A stretch of DNA of 64,000 bases from Streptomyces sp. NRRL F-2664 (GTDB taxonomy: Bacteria; Actinomycetota; Actinomycetes; Streptomycetales; Streptomycetaceae): positions 1 through 64,000 of the forward strand of contig NZ_JOFX01000003.1 in assembly GCF_000719345.1 (NCBI RefSeq), read 5' to 3'. The notes beneath the pieces were generated by a model that did not search any database, was not told the DNA's origin, and saw only the letters and a list, made by a program, of their open reading frames with translations. Below are positions 33,557 through 43,068 of the stretch, in pieces; positions within the stretch are counted from its first letter, which is position 1; each line of letters begins with the position of its first letter. The position numbers and the translations under genes are program-made.

Positions 33557-35163
33557 CGGGTGCCCCCCTCGCTCTTGAGGAGTTCCGCTGCCTTCTCGCC
33601 GACCATGAGCACTCCGATCATGGGGTTGACCGCGGGCATGGTCGGGAAGACGGAGGCGTCCGCGATGCGGATGCCCTGGAGTCCGCGGATCTTCAGGTCC
33701 GGGCCGACGACGGCCCCGGGGTCGTCCGCGGCGCCCATCCGGCAGGTGCCCGCGGGGTGGTAGACGGTGTGCGCGACGGAACGGGCGTAGGCGCTGAGCT
33801 CCTCGTCACCGGTGATGTCGGGGCCGGGGCACACCTCGCGCTTGAGCCAGCCCGCCAGGGGTTCGGTGGCGGCGATCTCGCGGGCGAGCCTGATGCCGTC
33901 GACCAGGGTCCGGCCGTCGTAGTCGTCCTCGTCCGTGAAGTAGCGGAAGTCCAGGGCCGGCTTGACCTCCGGGTCCGCGCTGGTGAGGTAGAGCCGGCCG
34001 CGGCTGCGCGGCTTGGGGATGTTGGGGGTCATCGACACGCCGTGCGCGGGGCGTTCGTAACCGATGCGCTCGGGGTTGTCGGTGAAGGGGACCTGGTAGA
34101 AGTGGAACATCAGGTCGGGGCCCGCGGATTCGGGGTCGCGGCGGACGAACAGACCGGCGTCGCTGTCCATGGCGGAGTTCTCGGGGATCGGGCCGTCGGT
34201 CTCCCAGACGATCACGGACTCGGGGTGGTCGAGCAGGTTCTCCCCCACTCCGGGCAGGTCGTGGACCGACGGGATGCCGAGGGCTTCCAGGTCGGCGCGC
34301 GGGCCGATGCCCGAGTGCAGGAGGAGCCGGGGGGTGTCCACGGCGCCGGCGCAGACCAGCACCTCGCGGCGTGCGGTGATCAGGGACTCCGTACCGTCCG
34401 CGCTGCGCACGTGGACGCCGCGCGCCCGGGTGCCGTCGAGTTCGAGGCGGTGGGCCCAGGTCTCCAGGAAGATGCGCAGGTTGGGCCGTTCGTCCATGAC
34501 GGGGTGGAGGTAGGCCACCGAGGCGGAGGAGCGCTTGTTGTCCTCGGGGTGGTAGGCGAGGTCGAAGAAGCCGACGCCCTCGTGGAAGGGCTTGCGGTTG
34601 AAGCCCTCGACGCGGGGCACGCCCAGGGCGCGCTGCGCGGAGTCGACGAAGTCGCGGGCGATGGCGTTGCGGTCCTGCTCGGCCACCGGGACGATGTTGT
34701 TGAGGAGCTTGTCGAAGTAGGGGTCCATGGCCGAGGCGTGCCAGCCCTCGGCTCCCGCCTCCTCCCACTCGTCCCAGTCGGACGGCAGCGGCTTGAAGGC
34801 GATGAGGGTGTTGTGGGAGGAGCAGCCGCCGAGGACGCGGGCCCGGCTGTGGCGGATGTGCGAGTTGCCGCGGGGCTGTTCGGTCGTGGGGTAGTCGTAG
34901 TCGAGTTCGCCGCCGAGCAGGCCCATCCAGCGGCGCAGGGTGAGCACGTCGGGCCGGTCGACGTCGCTGGGGCCGCCCTCGATGACGGCGACGGTGACGT
35001 CGGGGTCCTCGGTGAGGCGGGAGGCGATCACGGAGCCGGCGGTGCCGCCGCCGACGACGACGTAGTCGTAGCGGTACTCGGGCGCGGACGCGCGCTCGCC
35101 GCCCTGCTCGCGCTGTCCGGGAGCGTGCTCTGCGGGGGTGGGGATGTGCGGGGGGTTGGTCAT
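33553..35163 (-). CDS. Choline oxidase/dehydrogenase-like GMC flavoprotein
   Basis: A 536-residue GMC oxidoreductase with the FAD dinucleotide motif [18 protein letters not shown]. It resembles Arthrobacter choline oxidase closely: [20 protein letters not shown] carries the Ser-His pair where the flavin is covalently attached in choline oxidase, and the active-site motifs [11 protein letters not shown] and [13 protein letters not shown] follow. It should oxidise choline to betaine aldehyde and possibly on to glycine betaine. Its place between aldehyde dehydrogenase and transporter genes supports choline as substrate. Whether oxygen or a quinone is the acceptor cannot be read. GGAGG precedes the ATG at 35163. 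Confidence 0.85.
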   Translation of the reverse strand: MTNPPHIPTPAEHAPGQREQGGERASAPEYRYDYVVVGGGTAGSVIASRLTEDPDVTVAVIEGGPSDVDRPDVLTLRRWMGLLGGELDYDYPTTEQPRGNSHIRHSRARVLGGCSSHNTLIAFKPLPSDWDEWEEAGAEGWHASAMDPYFDKLLNNIVPVAEQDRNAIARDFVDSAQRALGVPRVEGFNRKPFHEGVGFFDLAYHPEDNKRSSASVAYLHPVMDERPNLRIFLETWAHRLELDGTRARGVHVRSADGTESLITARREVLVCAGAVDTPRLLLHSGIGPRADLEALGIPSVHDLPGVGENLLDHPESVIVWETDGPIPENSAMDSDAGLFVRRDPESAGPDLMFHFYQVPFTDNPERIGYERPAHGVSMTPNIPKPRSRGRLYLTSADPEVKPALDFRYFTDEDDYDGRTLVDGIRLAREIAATEPLAGWLKREVCPGPDITGDEELSAYARSVAHTVYHPAGTCRMGAADDPGAVVGPDLKIRGLQGIRIADASVFPTMPAVNPMIGVLMVGEKAAELLKSEGGTR

Positions 35164-35178
35164 GCTGACGGTCCTCCT

Positions 35179-36690
35179 TCAGCCCGCGAACCAGCGCACG
35201 GGGCGCGGGGCGAGGTTCTGGTACACGTGCTTGGTCTCGCGGTACTCGGCCAGTCCCGTCGGACCGAGTTCGCGCCCGGTGCCGGACTTGCCGAAGCCGC
35301 CCCACTCCGCCTGCGGGAGGTAGGGGTGGAAGTCGTTGATCCATACGGTGCCGTGGCGCAGCCGGCCCGCCACCCGCCTGCCGCGGCCGGCGTCGGAGGT
35401 CCACACGGCGCCGGCGAGGCCGTATTCGGTGTCGTTGGCGAGCGCGACGGCCTCGTCCTCGGTACGGAAGGTCTCCACGGTCAGGACGGGACCGAAGACC
35501 TCCTCCCGGACCACGCGCATCCCTCGGTGGCAGCGGTCCAGGACGGTGGGGCGGTAGAAGTAGCCGGGCTCGTCGGGCCGTACGCCGCCGGCGCGGAGGA
35601 CAGCGCCTTCGGCGACGGCCGAGGCCACGTACTCCTCGGTGCGTTCGCGCTGGGCGGCGGACACCATCGGCCCGCACTCCACGCCCGGGTCGGTGCCTCG
35701 GCCGATGCGGATCCGGTCGGCGCGGCGGGCCAGTTCGGCGACGAAGCGCTCTGCGACGCCCTCCTCGACGATGAGGCGGGAGCCGGCGGAGCAGACCTGG
35801 CCGCTGTGCATGAAGGCCGCGTTGAGCGCCTGGTCGACGGCGGTGTCGAAGCCGTCGGGGGTGGAGCAGGCGTCGGCGAAGACGACGTTGGGGTTCTTGC
35901 CGCCCAGTTCGAGGGCGACCTTCTTGACGGAGTCGGCGGCCGCGCGCATCACCTTCGTACCACTGGCCAGACCGCCGGTGAAGGAGACCAGGTCGACGTC
36001 GGGGTGGGCGGAGAGCCGCGCGCCCACGGGGTCGCCGGGGCCGGTGACGAGGTTCGCCACGCCGGCCGGCAGGCCCGCCTCCACCAGCAGGCCGATGAGG
36101 GCGGCCGTGGACAGCGGGGTGGTCTCGCTGGGCTTGATCACGAAGGTGTTGCCGGCGGCGAGGGCGGGGGCGATCTTCCAGGAGGCCTGGAGCAGCGGGT
36201 AGTTCCAGGGCGTGATCAGGGCGCAGACCCCGACGGGCTCGTGGACGACGACACTGTGGACGTCGGAGGTACCGGCGTCGATCACACGGCCCGCGCTCTC
36301 ACCGGAGACGAGGTCGGCGAAGTAGAGGAAGGCGTCGGCGACGCAGTCCACGTCCACGCGGCCCTCTTCCAGGGTCTTGCCCGCGTCACGGCTCTCCAGC
36401 AGCGCGAGGCGTTCGCGGTCGCGGTGCAGCAGGACGGCGGTGCGGCGCAGCAGGGCGGCCCGCTCCAGAACCGGGGTCCGGGGCCACGGCCCGCCGTCGA
36501 AGGCCGCGCGGGCGGCGCTGACGGCCGCGTCGGTGTCCGCGGTGCCGCCTTCTGCGACGACGGCGAGGACGGTGGCGTCCGCCGGGTCGAGGACCTCTCG
36601 GGTGGCCCCTGATATCGCGGAACGCCAGGTTCCGGCGATGTGGATGGTCGTCTGCTCGGACACGACGCGCTGTACCTCCGATTCCGGCAC
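35179..36690 (-). CDS. betB: Betaine aldehyde dehydrogenase
   Basis: A 503-residue NAD(P)-dependent aldehyde dehydrogenase. Visible are the cofactor region VCALITPWNYPLLQASWK, catalytic Glu in ALELGGKNPNVVF, catalytic Cys in HSGQVCSAGSRL and the C-terminal SGTGRELGPTGLAEYRETKH typical of the BetB/GbsA group. It converts betaine aldehyde to the osmoprotectant glycine betaine. It is the first gene of a five-gene operon encoding choline oxidation and quaternary-amine uptake. The GTG at 36690 follows GGGGAGG; an in-frame GTG at 36663 is possible. A palindromic operator candidate lies 67-92 nt upstream. Confidence 0.9.
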   Translation of the reverse strand: MPESEVQRVVSEQTTIHIAGTWRSAISGATREVLDPADATVLAVVAEGGTADTDAAVSAARAAFDGGPWPRTPVLERAALLRRTAVLLHRDRERLALLESRDAGKTLEEGRVDVDCVADAFLYFADLVSGESAGRVIDAGTSDVHSVVVHEPVGVCALITPWNYPLLQASWKIAPALAAGNTFVIKPSETTPLSTAALIGLLVEAGLPAGVANLVTGPGDPVGARLSAHPDVDLVSFTGGLASGTKVMRAAADSVKKVALELGGKNPNVVFADACSTPDGFDTAVDQALNAAFMHSGQVCSAGSRLIVEEGVAERFVAELARRADRIRIGRGTDPGVECGPMVSAAQRERTEEYVASAVAEGAVLRAGGVRPDEPGYFYRPTVLDRCHRGMRVVREEVFGPVLTVETFRTEDEAVALANDTEYGLAGAVWTSDAGRGRRVAGRLRHGTVWINDFHPYLPQAEWGGFGKSGTGRELGPTGLAEYRETKHVYQNLAPRPVRWFAG

Positions 36691-36756
36691 CGCGGCCTCC
36701 CCGCGGTGATGGTGTTCGGGCGCGCTTGCCCCGGTCGGCCGAGGTCATGTCCCATG

Positions 36757-36782
36757 CGTCACTGGAAGTGACGGGAGTCACT
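36757..36782 (-). promoter_or_regulatory. Palindromic operator candidate upstream of the betaine operon
   Basis: CGTCACT (36757-36763), GGA, AGTGACG (36767-36773) is a perfect inverted repeat, and a third half-site word AGTCACT follows at 36776-36782. It sits 67-92 nt before the operon start and could bind a BetI-like or other regulator. The rest of the 36691-37013 spacer (323 nt) is GC-rich with no gene that I can support. Confidence 0.45.
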
Positions 36783-37013
36783 CTCCGTCGCCCTGTGCCG
36801 ATTTGGGGCAGATCCAGGCGAATCGGTCACCAGTGGGGCGGAGTCCGCCCCCGGTTCTCGGGGCGGGAGCGGGGGTGCGGAGGCATCCGGGCAGGGGCGG
36901 GGCGGTGACCCGGCCGCCGTACGGGAGGTGTGGGCGGGCGGCCGGGCCCACCGGCGTGGACCGGGGGCGGGAGGCGGAGGCGGGGGTGCGGAGGCGGGAG
37001 TGGCGGGCACCGT

Positions 37014-37289
37014 CTAGCTGTGGGCGAGCAGAAGGTGGCGTTCGTCGGGGGTCAGGCCACCGCGCACGCCGTGCAGGACCCGGTCGGCCAGGGCCCGGCG
37101 GCGGCACGGCAGCCGGACCGGGCAGCCGTGGCAGACCGCCTTGGCCGCCTCTTCACGCTGCCGGGCGGCCTCGGCCGGCTCGCCGGCCCCCCGCTCGAAG
37201 ACCTCCCGCTCCCCGGAGCGGCACGGCCCGTCGAGCGGTGCGTCGTAGCGGGGGTCGAGGAGCACGTCCGTACGGGAGTTGTCGCTCAC
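37014..37289 (-). CDS. WhiB-like protein with a variant turn motif
   Basis: A 91-residue WhiB family protein with the four Cys ligands Cys23, Cys53, Cys56 and Cys62 in the normal spacing. The turn motif reads GVRGG instead of GVWGG: the Trp that packs against the cluster or sigma factor is replaced by Arg. The tail is short and only weakly basic (DERHLLLAHS), so DNA binding may be weaker than in other paralogues. The GTG at 37289 has AAGGAA upstream. It is not part of an evident operon; the betaine operon lies on its far side and starts upstream. Confidence 0.85.
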   Translation of the reverse strand: MSDNSRTDVLLDPRYDAPLDGPCRSGEREVFERGAGEPAEAARQREEAAKAVCHGCPVRLPCRRRALADRVLHGVRGGLTPDERHLLLAHS

Positions 37290-37531
37290 GCCCGGTTCCT
37301 TCCGGCAGGGGCGGTCGTCCGTCGTGACCGCCTGTCCCCACCCGTATCACCGGATCCCGCCCGTCCATGCGCCCTCAGGCGTGACATGACGGTACTGGCC
37401 GGATCGTTGCGGAAGCGCCGGGTTGTCGGGAGCGTCGTCGGCGCGCAGTACGGGTGGGAGGACCGGGCTTCGCCGGGCGCCCGGTCCACATGCTCGCGGC
37501 CGGGCAGAACGGGGGCGGCGCCGCTCGTCCG

Positions 37532-37966
37532 TCAAAGGCGCCAGTACGTGCCCGCGTCCGCGTCGACGTGCACCACGTGCCGGCCGACGCGCACCACGTG
37601 GTGGCCGGGGCCGGTCCATGAGCCGGTCGGGCCCTCCGCGTCCGGCAGCGGGGTCCAGATCTCCAGGAAGGTGCTGCCGTCCGGGTTGGTGCCGCGCTCG
37701 ACGAGGTTCGCGCCGTCCCTGGTCAGGGTGCCGGTGTCGTCGCCGGGCTCGCCCGTGAGGTGGTGGAAGCGCACCCGGGAGCCGTCGAAGGAGGTCGTAC
37801 CGGCGAAGCCCCGGCTGTCGGCGTAGGACGAACCGGCCTGCAGCCAGACCACTTCGCCCTCCCCCTCCTCCACGAGCGGGCCGCCGTTGCGGCTGATGCC
37901 GCGCCGCAACCAGGCGCCCCGCCCGGGTGCCGGGATGCCGCGGCCGGCCTCCTCCGGCTCAGGCAC
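37532..37966 (-). CDS. Hypothetical beta-barrel-like protein
   Basis: A 144-residue protein with alternating strands (EVVWLQAGSSYADSRGF, TTSFDGSRVRFHHLTG, VVRVGRHVVHVDADAGTYWRL) that suggests a small beta-barrel such as a lipocalin-like fold. No signal peptide is present. I recognise the style of a Streptomyces conserved hypothetical but cannot name it. The start overlaps the end of the organic hydroperoxide resistance gene by 8 nt, so the two are probably co-translated and may share a peroxide-stress role (inference). Confidence 0.55.
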   Translation of the reverse strand: MPEPEEAGRGIPAPGRGAWLRRGISRNGGPLVEEGEGEVVWLQAGSSYADSRGFAGTTSFDGSRVRFHHLTGEPGDDTGTLTRDGANLVERGTNPDGSTFLEIWTPLPDAEGPTGSWTGPGHHVVRVGRHVVHVDADAGTYWRL

Positions 37967-38396
37967 TGTCGTCCACGGCCCGCAGCGTCAGCGGTACGTT
38001 GCCGCGTACGGCCTGCGAGTACGGGCAGACCGCGTCGGCCCGGTGGAGCAGCGGCTGGAGGTCCGCCGCCCGCCATCCCGGCAGGCCGACGGTCAGGGTC
38101 ACCGCGAGGCCGTAGCCGGCCGGGGTGTCCGTCGTACCGAGTTCGACCTCGCAGGCCACCCGCGCGGCGGACGCGTCCGCGCCGAACTCGGCGGCCACCT
38201 CCGCCAACGCGGAGGTGAAGCAGGCCGCGAAGCCCGCCGCGAACAGCTGCTCGGGATTGGTGGTGCCGGGCACCTTCTTGCGCGGCGGCGCCAGGCGGAC
38301 GTCGAGGCGTCCGTCGTCCGTGCGGACGGATCCGGTACGGCCCCCGGCGGCGTGCGCGGTGGTCCGGTACAGGCTGCGGGTGAGTGGCACGGTCAT
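37959..38396 (-). CDS. ohr: Organic hydroperoxide resistance protein (OsmC/Ohr family)
   Basis: A 145-residue Ohr protein with both redox cysteines in their conserved contexts: Cys59 in NPEQLFAAGFAACF and Cys124 in VCPYSQAVRGN. It is a thiol peroxidase that reduces organic hydroperoxides, using dihydrolipoamide in characterised members. LYRTTAHAAGGRTGSVRTDDG at the start is the normal Ohr N-terminus and supports the ATG at 38396. No OhrR-type MarR regulator is adjacent. The overlapping downstream gene is a hypothetical protein. Confidence 0.9.
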   Translation of the reverse strand: MTVPLTRSLYRTTAHAAGGRTGSVRTDDGRLDVRLAPPRKKVPGTTNPEQLFAAGFAACFTSALAEVAAEFGADASAARVACEVELGTTDTPAGYGLAVTLTVGLPGWRAADLQPLLHRADAVCPYSQAVRGNVPLTLRAVDDSA

Positions 38397-38587
38397 GGCG
38401 TTCGGCCCATCCTGCTCGACGAGGACGCTGCCCGGGTGCGGACAGCGGGCGGTGCCGCGCGTGCGGCACCTCGCGCGTCGTCGTGCATAACCGGGTACGG
38501 CGCATCTCGTCCGGGGCCTGGGAGCCGGCCGCCGGACAATCTAGCACCGGTCCCGGCGGCCGGGCGGCCCGCCCCGGGCGGGGTTCC

Positions 38588-39700
38588 TCACCCGTGCCGG
38601 AACCGGCTGCGGTACGCCCCCGGCGGTATGCCCTCCCAGCGGCTGAAGGCCCGCACCAGGGCGGTCGCTCCGCTCAGGCCGACGAGCGGGGCGATCCGGT
38701 CGAGCGGCAGGGCGGTGGTCTCCAGCAGCCGCCTGGCCCGCCCGTGGCGTGCGGTGTCGAGGAGTGCGCGCCAGGAGGTGCCCTCCGCGTGCAGGGCGCG
38801 GCGCAGGGTCCGGACGCTGAGGTTCAGCTGCCGGGCGGGGCCGTCGGGGCCGGCGTCCTCCAGTGGGGCGCGCTCCAGCCACTGCCGGACGCGTTCGGCC
38901 ACGGTCGGGGCCGCGGAGAGCTGGTGCAGGAGGCGGTCGGCGTAGGCCCGGTGCAGGGCGTTGAGCGTCGGGTCGTGGACGGGGCGGCGCCGGTCGAGGT
39001 CCTCGTCGGCGATGGTGACCGCGTTCTCCGGGGCGCCGAAGGTGACCGGGCAGCCCAGGACCCGGGCGTACGGTTCGGCGGAGCCGGCGCGGGCGTGGGT
39101 GAACGACACCGCGCGCGGGGTCCAGTCGTCGCCCACGATCCAGCGGGCTGCCCGCACCATGCTGCTGACGACCGCTTCGACCTGCTGGGGGTGCATGGCG
39201 GCCGGGCCGACGGTCGGCCGGTAGCAGACGCGGCCGACGCCGCCCCGGCGGTGCAGGGTCACGGTGCCCGCCTGGCTCACCAGGGGGTGGTAGCGCTCGG
39301 CCGCCTGCGCGGCGTCCGCGAGGCTGGCGCAGGTGAGGATGAGGTGGCCCAGGATGTGCAGTCCGTCGGGCCGGATACGGTCGCCCACGAGCAGTCCGGT
39401 GTGGGGGCCGGCGTCCCGCGCCGTGAGCACCTCGTCCCACAGGGCCCGCATCTCGCCGTACTCCAGCCGGTCCGTGGGCAGCGCCCAGGAGCCGGACCCT
39501 CCGCTGCCCGCCTCGGCCGATGCGCTGAGGACGGCAAGGGCGTAGGTCGCGTTGACGGACGGCCCGGGAGCGGGCGGGCCGGGGAGGCGAGCGCCGTCCG
39601 CGGGCGGCGCGGGTGCGGGCAGGTCGGCGGCGGACGGGCCGGGGGCAGGAGGACTTGGGGCGGCGGGTCCTGTGCGGGAGGGCGGCTCGACGGTGGACAC
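38588..39700 (-). CDS. AraC family transcriptional regulator
   Basis: A 370-residue regulator with an N-terminal arabinose-binding-protein-like effector domain of the OruR/ArgR class (about 50-250). The C-terminal AraC DNA-binding domain (about 265-365) contains LNLSVRTLRRALHAEGTSW and LDRIAPLVGLSGATALVRAF. The first 50 residues are Pro/Ala-rich, so the true start may be internal; GTG 39700 is used and no Shine-Dalgarno is obvious. It is divergent from the DJ-1/PfpI gene, sharing a 250-nt spacer. That arrangement suggests control of that gene. Confidence 0.8.
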   Translation of the reverse strand: MSTVEPPSRTGPAAPSPPAPGPSAADLPAPAPPADGARLPGPPAPGPSVNATYALAVLSASAEAGSGGSGSWALPTDRLEYGEMRALWDEVLTARDAGPHTGLLVGDRIRPDGLHILGHLILTCASLADAAQAAERYHPLVSQAGTVTLHRRGGVGRVCYRPTVGPAAMHPQQVEAVVSSMVRAARWIVGDDWTPRAVSFTHARAGSAEPYARVLGCPVTFGAPENAVTIADEDLDRRRPVHDPTLNALHRAYADRLLHQLSAAPTVAERVRQWLERAPLEDAGPDGPARQLNLSVRTLRRALHAEGTSWRALLDTARHGRARRLLETTALPLDRIAPLVGLSGATALVRAFSRWEGIPPGAYRSRFRHG

Positions 39701-39951
39701 GGCCGTCAGTCAAGGCGGGGGCACCGCAACCGTCAAGAGCCGCCGCGACAGCCTCTCCCCGGCACGGGGCGGGGCCTGTCGCGGGCCGGAAGAGTCAACG
39801 CCGTGGCCGTCGCAGTCAATGACGGCGCCGCGGGGCGCTCCTAGGGTCGTCCTTCGGACCACCGAGGGGTCGGGGCAATCGGGGCCGGGCCCGCTGGGCG
39901 CCGCGGATGCGGCCGTGCTGCCCTGATCGCCACTGCTCAGAGGAGTACGCC

Positions 39952-40737
39952 GTGATTCTCTTCCTGCTGCCGGCAGGCGACTACGACCCGACCGAGGCGG
40001 CGGTGCCCTGGGCCGCGTTGCGGGACGCCGGCTTCGAGGTCCGCTTCGCGACGCCCGCCGGGAAGGTCGCGCTCGCCGATCGCCGCCTCACGGACCTCGG
40101 CTTCTCCTGGCTTTCGCCCTGGCTGATGACCCGCCGTGCCGAACTGGCCGCCTACCGGCGCCTCACCGAGGACCCCGGCTTCCTCGCCCCGTACGCCTAC
40201 GGGGACGTCGAGGCGCACGTCGACCCGGCCGACATCACGGGTCTCTTCGTACCGGGGGGCCATGCCCCGGGCATGCGCACCCTGCTGGAGGACGCCACCG
40301 CGCAGCGGTTGTTCGCCCGCGCCTTCACCAGGGGGCTCCCGGTGGGGGCCGTCTGCCACGGGGTGCTGCTCGCCGCCCGGGCCCAGGATCCCGCCACCGG
40401 GCGCTCGGTCCTGTACGGCCGCCGTACGACGGCCCTGACGGCCCTGCTGGAACTGACGGGGTGGAACCTCACCCGGTGGTGGCTCGGGCGCTACTACCGC
40501 ACGTACCGCACCACCGTGCAGCAGGAGGTCACCGCGGCACTCGCCGATCCGCGCCACTTCCTCACCGGTCCGCCGCTGCCCGTACGCGACACCGCCGCCC
40601 GGCCCGGGCGCGGCTTCACGGTCACCGACGGCAACTACGTCTCGGCGCGGTGGCCCGGTGACTGCCACCGCCTTGCGGCGGACTACCTGGCCCTGGTCCG
40701 GGCCCATACGGCGGGAGCGGTGGACCGCCCGGTCTGA
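39952..40737 (+). CDS. DJ-1/PfpI family protein
   Basis: A 261-residue class I glutamine-amidotransferase-like protein of the DJ-1/PfpI superfamily. The nucleophile elbow is LPVGAVCHGVLLAAR (Cys at about 139), preceded by ITGLFVPGGHAPGM, the family's GG loop. Members act as chaperones, glyoxalases or isonitrile hydratases; the reaction here cannot be told. The GTG at 39952 has AGAGGAG 6-7 nt upstream. Its divergent neighbour is an AraC regulator. Confidence 0.8.
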   Translation: MILFLLPAGDYDPTEAAVPWAALRDAGFEVRFATPAGKVALADRRLTDLGFSWLSPWLMTRRAELAAYRRLTEDPGFLAPYAYGDVEAHVDPADITGLFVPGGHAPGMRTLLEDATAQRLFARAFTRGLPVGAVCHGVLLAARAQDPATGRSVLYGRRTTALTALLELTGWNLTRWWLGRYYRTYRTTVQQEVTAALADPRHFLTGPPLPVRDTAARPGRGFTVTDGNYVSARWPGDCHRLAADYLALVRAHTAGAVDRPV

Positions 40738-40860
40738 CCCGCCGGCGCTGCCCGACCGCACCGCCCGGACCGCCCCCGCCGTCCCGCAGGGCGGGCCGCC
40801 TCCGAGGGCCCGACAAGACCGTCTCCGCAGTGTCGTGAACGCTTCGTGGAAGGGATGGGG

Positions 40861-43017
40861 ATGATGCGACGAAGAGCATCGGGACGGACCGGCCGGAGCC
40901 GGTACCTCCTGATCGGCCTGGTCCTCGCGCTGGTGACGCTGGCCCTCGGCCCCGCGACGGCCGGCGCGTCGTCCTCGGGACCGCAGTGGTGGGATCCCGT
41001 GGCCCGCCCGGCCCCGGACTCCCAGGTCAACGTCACAGGAGAGCCGTTCAAGGGGACCGACGCCCAGGGCCGCGTCCGCGGATACGTCGACGGGCACGTC
41101 CACCTGATGTCCGACGAGGGTTTCGGAGGACGGCTGGTCTGCGGCAAGGTCTTCTCCACGGCAGGGGTGGCGGACGCCCTGAAGGACTGCCCCGAGCACT
41201 ACCCGAACGGTGTCCTCGCCCTCTTCGACATGATCACCAAGGGGGGTGACGGACGGCACGACCCGAACGGCTGGCCGACCTTCCGCGACTGGCCGGCCCA
41301 TGACTCGGCCACCCATCAGCAGACGTACTACGCCTGGGTGGAGCGGGCCTGGCGCGGCGGACAGCGGGTCCTGGTCAACGACATGGTCACCAACGGGGTC
41401 ATCTGCTCGCTGTACTTCTTCAAGGACCGCGGGTGCGACGAGATGACGGCGATCAGGCTGCAGATCCAGAAGACGTACGAACTGCAGTCCTACGTCGACG
41501 GCATGTACGGCGGCGCCGGCAAGGGCTGGTTCCGGGTCGTCACCGACCCCGATCAGGCGCGCAGGGTCATCGAGGAGGGCAAGCTCGCCGTCGTCCTCGG
41601 CGTGGAGACCTCCGAACCGTTCGGCTGCAAGCAGGTGCTGGACAGCGCCCGGTGCACCATGGCCGACATCGACCGCGGCCTGGACGAACTGCACCGCCTG
41701 GGCGTGCGCAGCATGTTCCTGTGCCACAAGTTCGACAATGCCCTGTGCGGCGTGCGGTTCGACAGCGGCACGCAGGGCATGGCCATCAATGCCGGCCAGT
41801 TCCTGTCGACGGGCACCTTCTGGAGCACGGAGCCCTGCTCCGGTCCCGAGCACGACAACCCGATCGGGTTCGGGCTGACCGCAGGACCTGCGGGGCACGC
41901 CGCCGCCCGCACCGCAACCGCCACAGCCGACGCCTCCGGGGTGCGCACGGGGCCGGCCGGGGGATCCGAGGCGGAAGCGGAGGCACGGATCCGTGCCGCC
42001 CTCCCGGCGGGCGTCACGTTCCCCGAGTACGGGAGCACCTCCCTGCAGGCGGCGCAGTGCAACCGCCGCGGTCTGACGGCGCTGGGCGAGTACGCGGTGC
42101 TGGGCATGATGAAGCGCGGCATGATGCTGGAGATCGACCACATGAGCGTCAAGGCGGCGAACCGGGCGTTGCGCGTACTGGAGGCGGAGCGCTACTCCGG
42201 TGTCCTGTCGACGCACGGCTGGATGGACGAGAACTGGACCGAGCGGGTCTACCGGCTGGGCGGCTTCATCACGGGCCACATGCACCAGGCGCCCGCCTTC
42301 GCGGCCGAGGCGCGGGAACACGCCGCGCTGCGCGCCCGGTACGGCGCCGGGTACGGCATCGGCACGGACATGAACGGATTCGCGTCGCTGCCCGGCCCCC
42401 GGGCCGCGGCCGGCGACCAGGTCCGCTACCCCTTCCGCAGCCCCGACGGGGGCTCGCTCCTCGACCGGCAGGTCACCGGCTCACGCGTCTGGGACGTCAA
42501 CACGGACGGCGGCGGCGCCCATTACGGCCTCGTGCCGGACTGGATCGAGGACATCCGGGTGACGGGTGGTCAGGACGTGGTCGACGAGCTGATGCGGGGT
42601 GCCGAGGGCTATCTGCGCACGTGGGGCCGCGCCCACGGCCACACCGCCCCGTACACGCCGCTGGTCCGCGGATACCGCCCGCACGCCGGGCACCTGGCCT
42701 CGTCACGGCCGCTGCCCGCGGGGTTCACCCCCGAGGCGGTCTGGAAGGTGCTGCGGGATCCGGCACCCGGCACGGTCCGGCTCTACGAGTGCAAGGCGGC
42801 GAACCATTCGCTGCTGACCCCCGATCCGGGCTGCGAGGGCCAGCAGGCCCTGGGCGCGGTCGGATACGTGTACACGAAGCCGGTGCCGGGGTCGGTGCCC
42901 CTCTACCGGTGCTACATACCGTCCGTCTTCGACCACTTCGTCTCCGAGCGTGCCGACTGCGAGGGCCCGTACACGCGGGAGGGTCTGCTCGGCCACGTCA
43001 TGCCGGCGGCGCCGTAA
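40861..43017 (+). CDS. Secreted membrane-dipeptidase/amidohydrolase-like metalloenzyme
   Basis: A 718-residue exported protein. The signal peptide covers residues about 1-38 ([21 protein letters not shown]). Metal-binding features of the amidohydrolase/M19 dipeptidase fold are visible in order: [56 protein letters not shown] and [14 protein letters not shown]. Two similar Cys-containing segments of about 40 residues close the protein ([22 protein letters not shown] and [24 protein letters not shown]). These resemble short repeat domains that bind cell wall or polymers, by inference. The ATG at 40861 follows GGAAGG by 7 nt. A strong terminator follows at 43032-43065. Confidence 0.75.
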   Translation: MMRRRASGRTGRSRYLLIGLVLALVTLALGPATAGASSSGPQWWDPVARPAPDSQVNVTGEPFKGTDAQGRVRGYVDGHVHLMSDEGFGGRLVCGKVFSTAGVADALKDCPEHYPNGVLALFDMITKGGDGRHDPNGWPTFRDWPAHDSATHQQTYYAWVERAWRGGQRVLVNDMVTNGVICSLYFFKDRGCDEMTAIRLQIQKTYELQSYVDGMYGGAGKGWFRVVTDPDQARRVIEEGKLAVVLGVETSEPFGCKQVLDSARCTMADIDRGLDELHRLGVRSMFLCHKFDNALCGVRFDSGTQGMAINAGQFLSTGTFWSTEPCSGPEHDNPIGFGLTAGPAGHAAARTATATADASGVRTGPAGGSEAEAEARIRAALPAGVTFPEYGSTSLQAAQCNRRGLTALGEYAVLGMMKRGMMLEIDHMSVKAANRALRVLEAERYSGVLSTHGWMDENWTERVYRLGGFITGHMHQAPAFAAEAREHAALRARYGAGYGIGTDMNGFASLPGPRAAAGDQVRYPFRSPDGGSLLDRQVTGSRVWDVNTDGGGAHYGLVPDWIEDIRVTGGQDVVDELMRGAEGYLRTWGRAHGHTAPYTPLVRGYRPHAGHLASSRPLPAGFTPEAVWKVLRDPAPGTVRLYECKAANHSLLTPDPGCEGQQALGAVGYVYTKPVPGSVPLYRCYIPSVFDHFVSERADCEGPYTREGLLGHVMPAAP

Positions 43018-43031
43018 CCGCGAGCGGGCCC

Positions 43032-43065
43032 GGGTGCCTCCGGCGGGTACACGCCGGGGGCACCC
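43032..43065. terminator. Strong bidirectional terminator
   Basis: A 14-bp stem with a single G-U pair: arms 43032-43045 (GGGTGCCTCCGGCG) and 43052-43065, loop GGTACA. It separates the secreted amidohydrolase gene from the convergent TetR gene. Confidence 0.8.
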
Positions 43066-43068
43066 CCC

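Noticed and set aside
33382..36612. More than 1000-codon frame opposite the betaine operon
   Set aside because: Mirrors the codon bias of the real genes; no signal, motif or start supports it.
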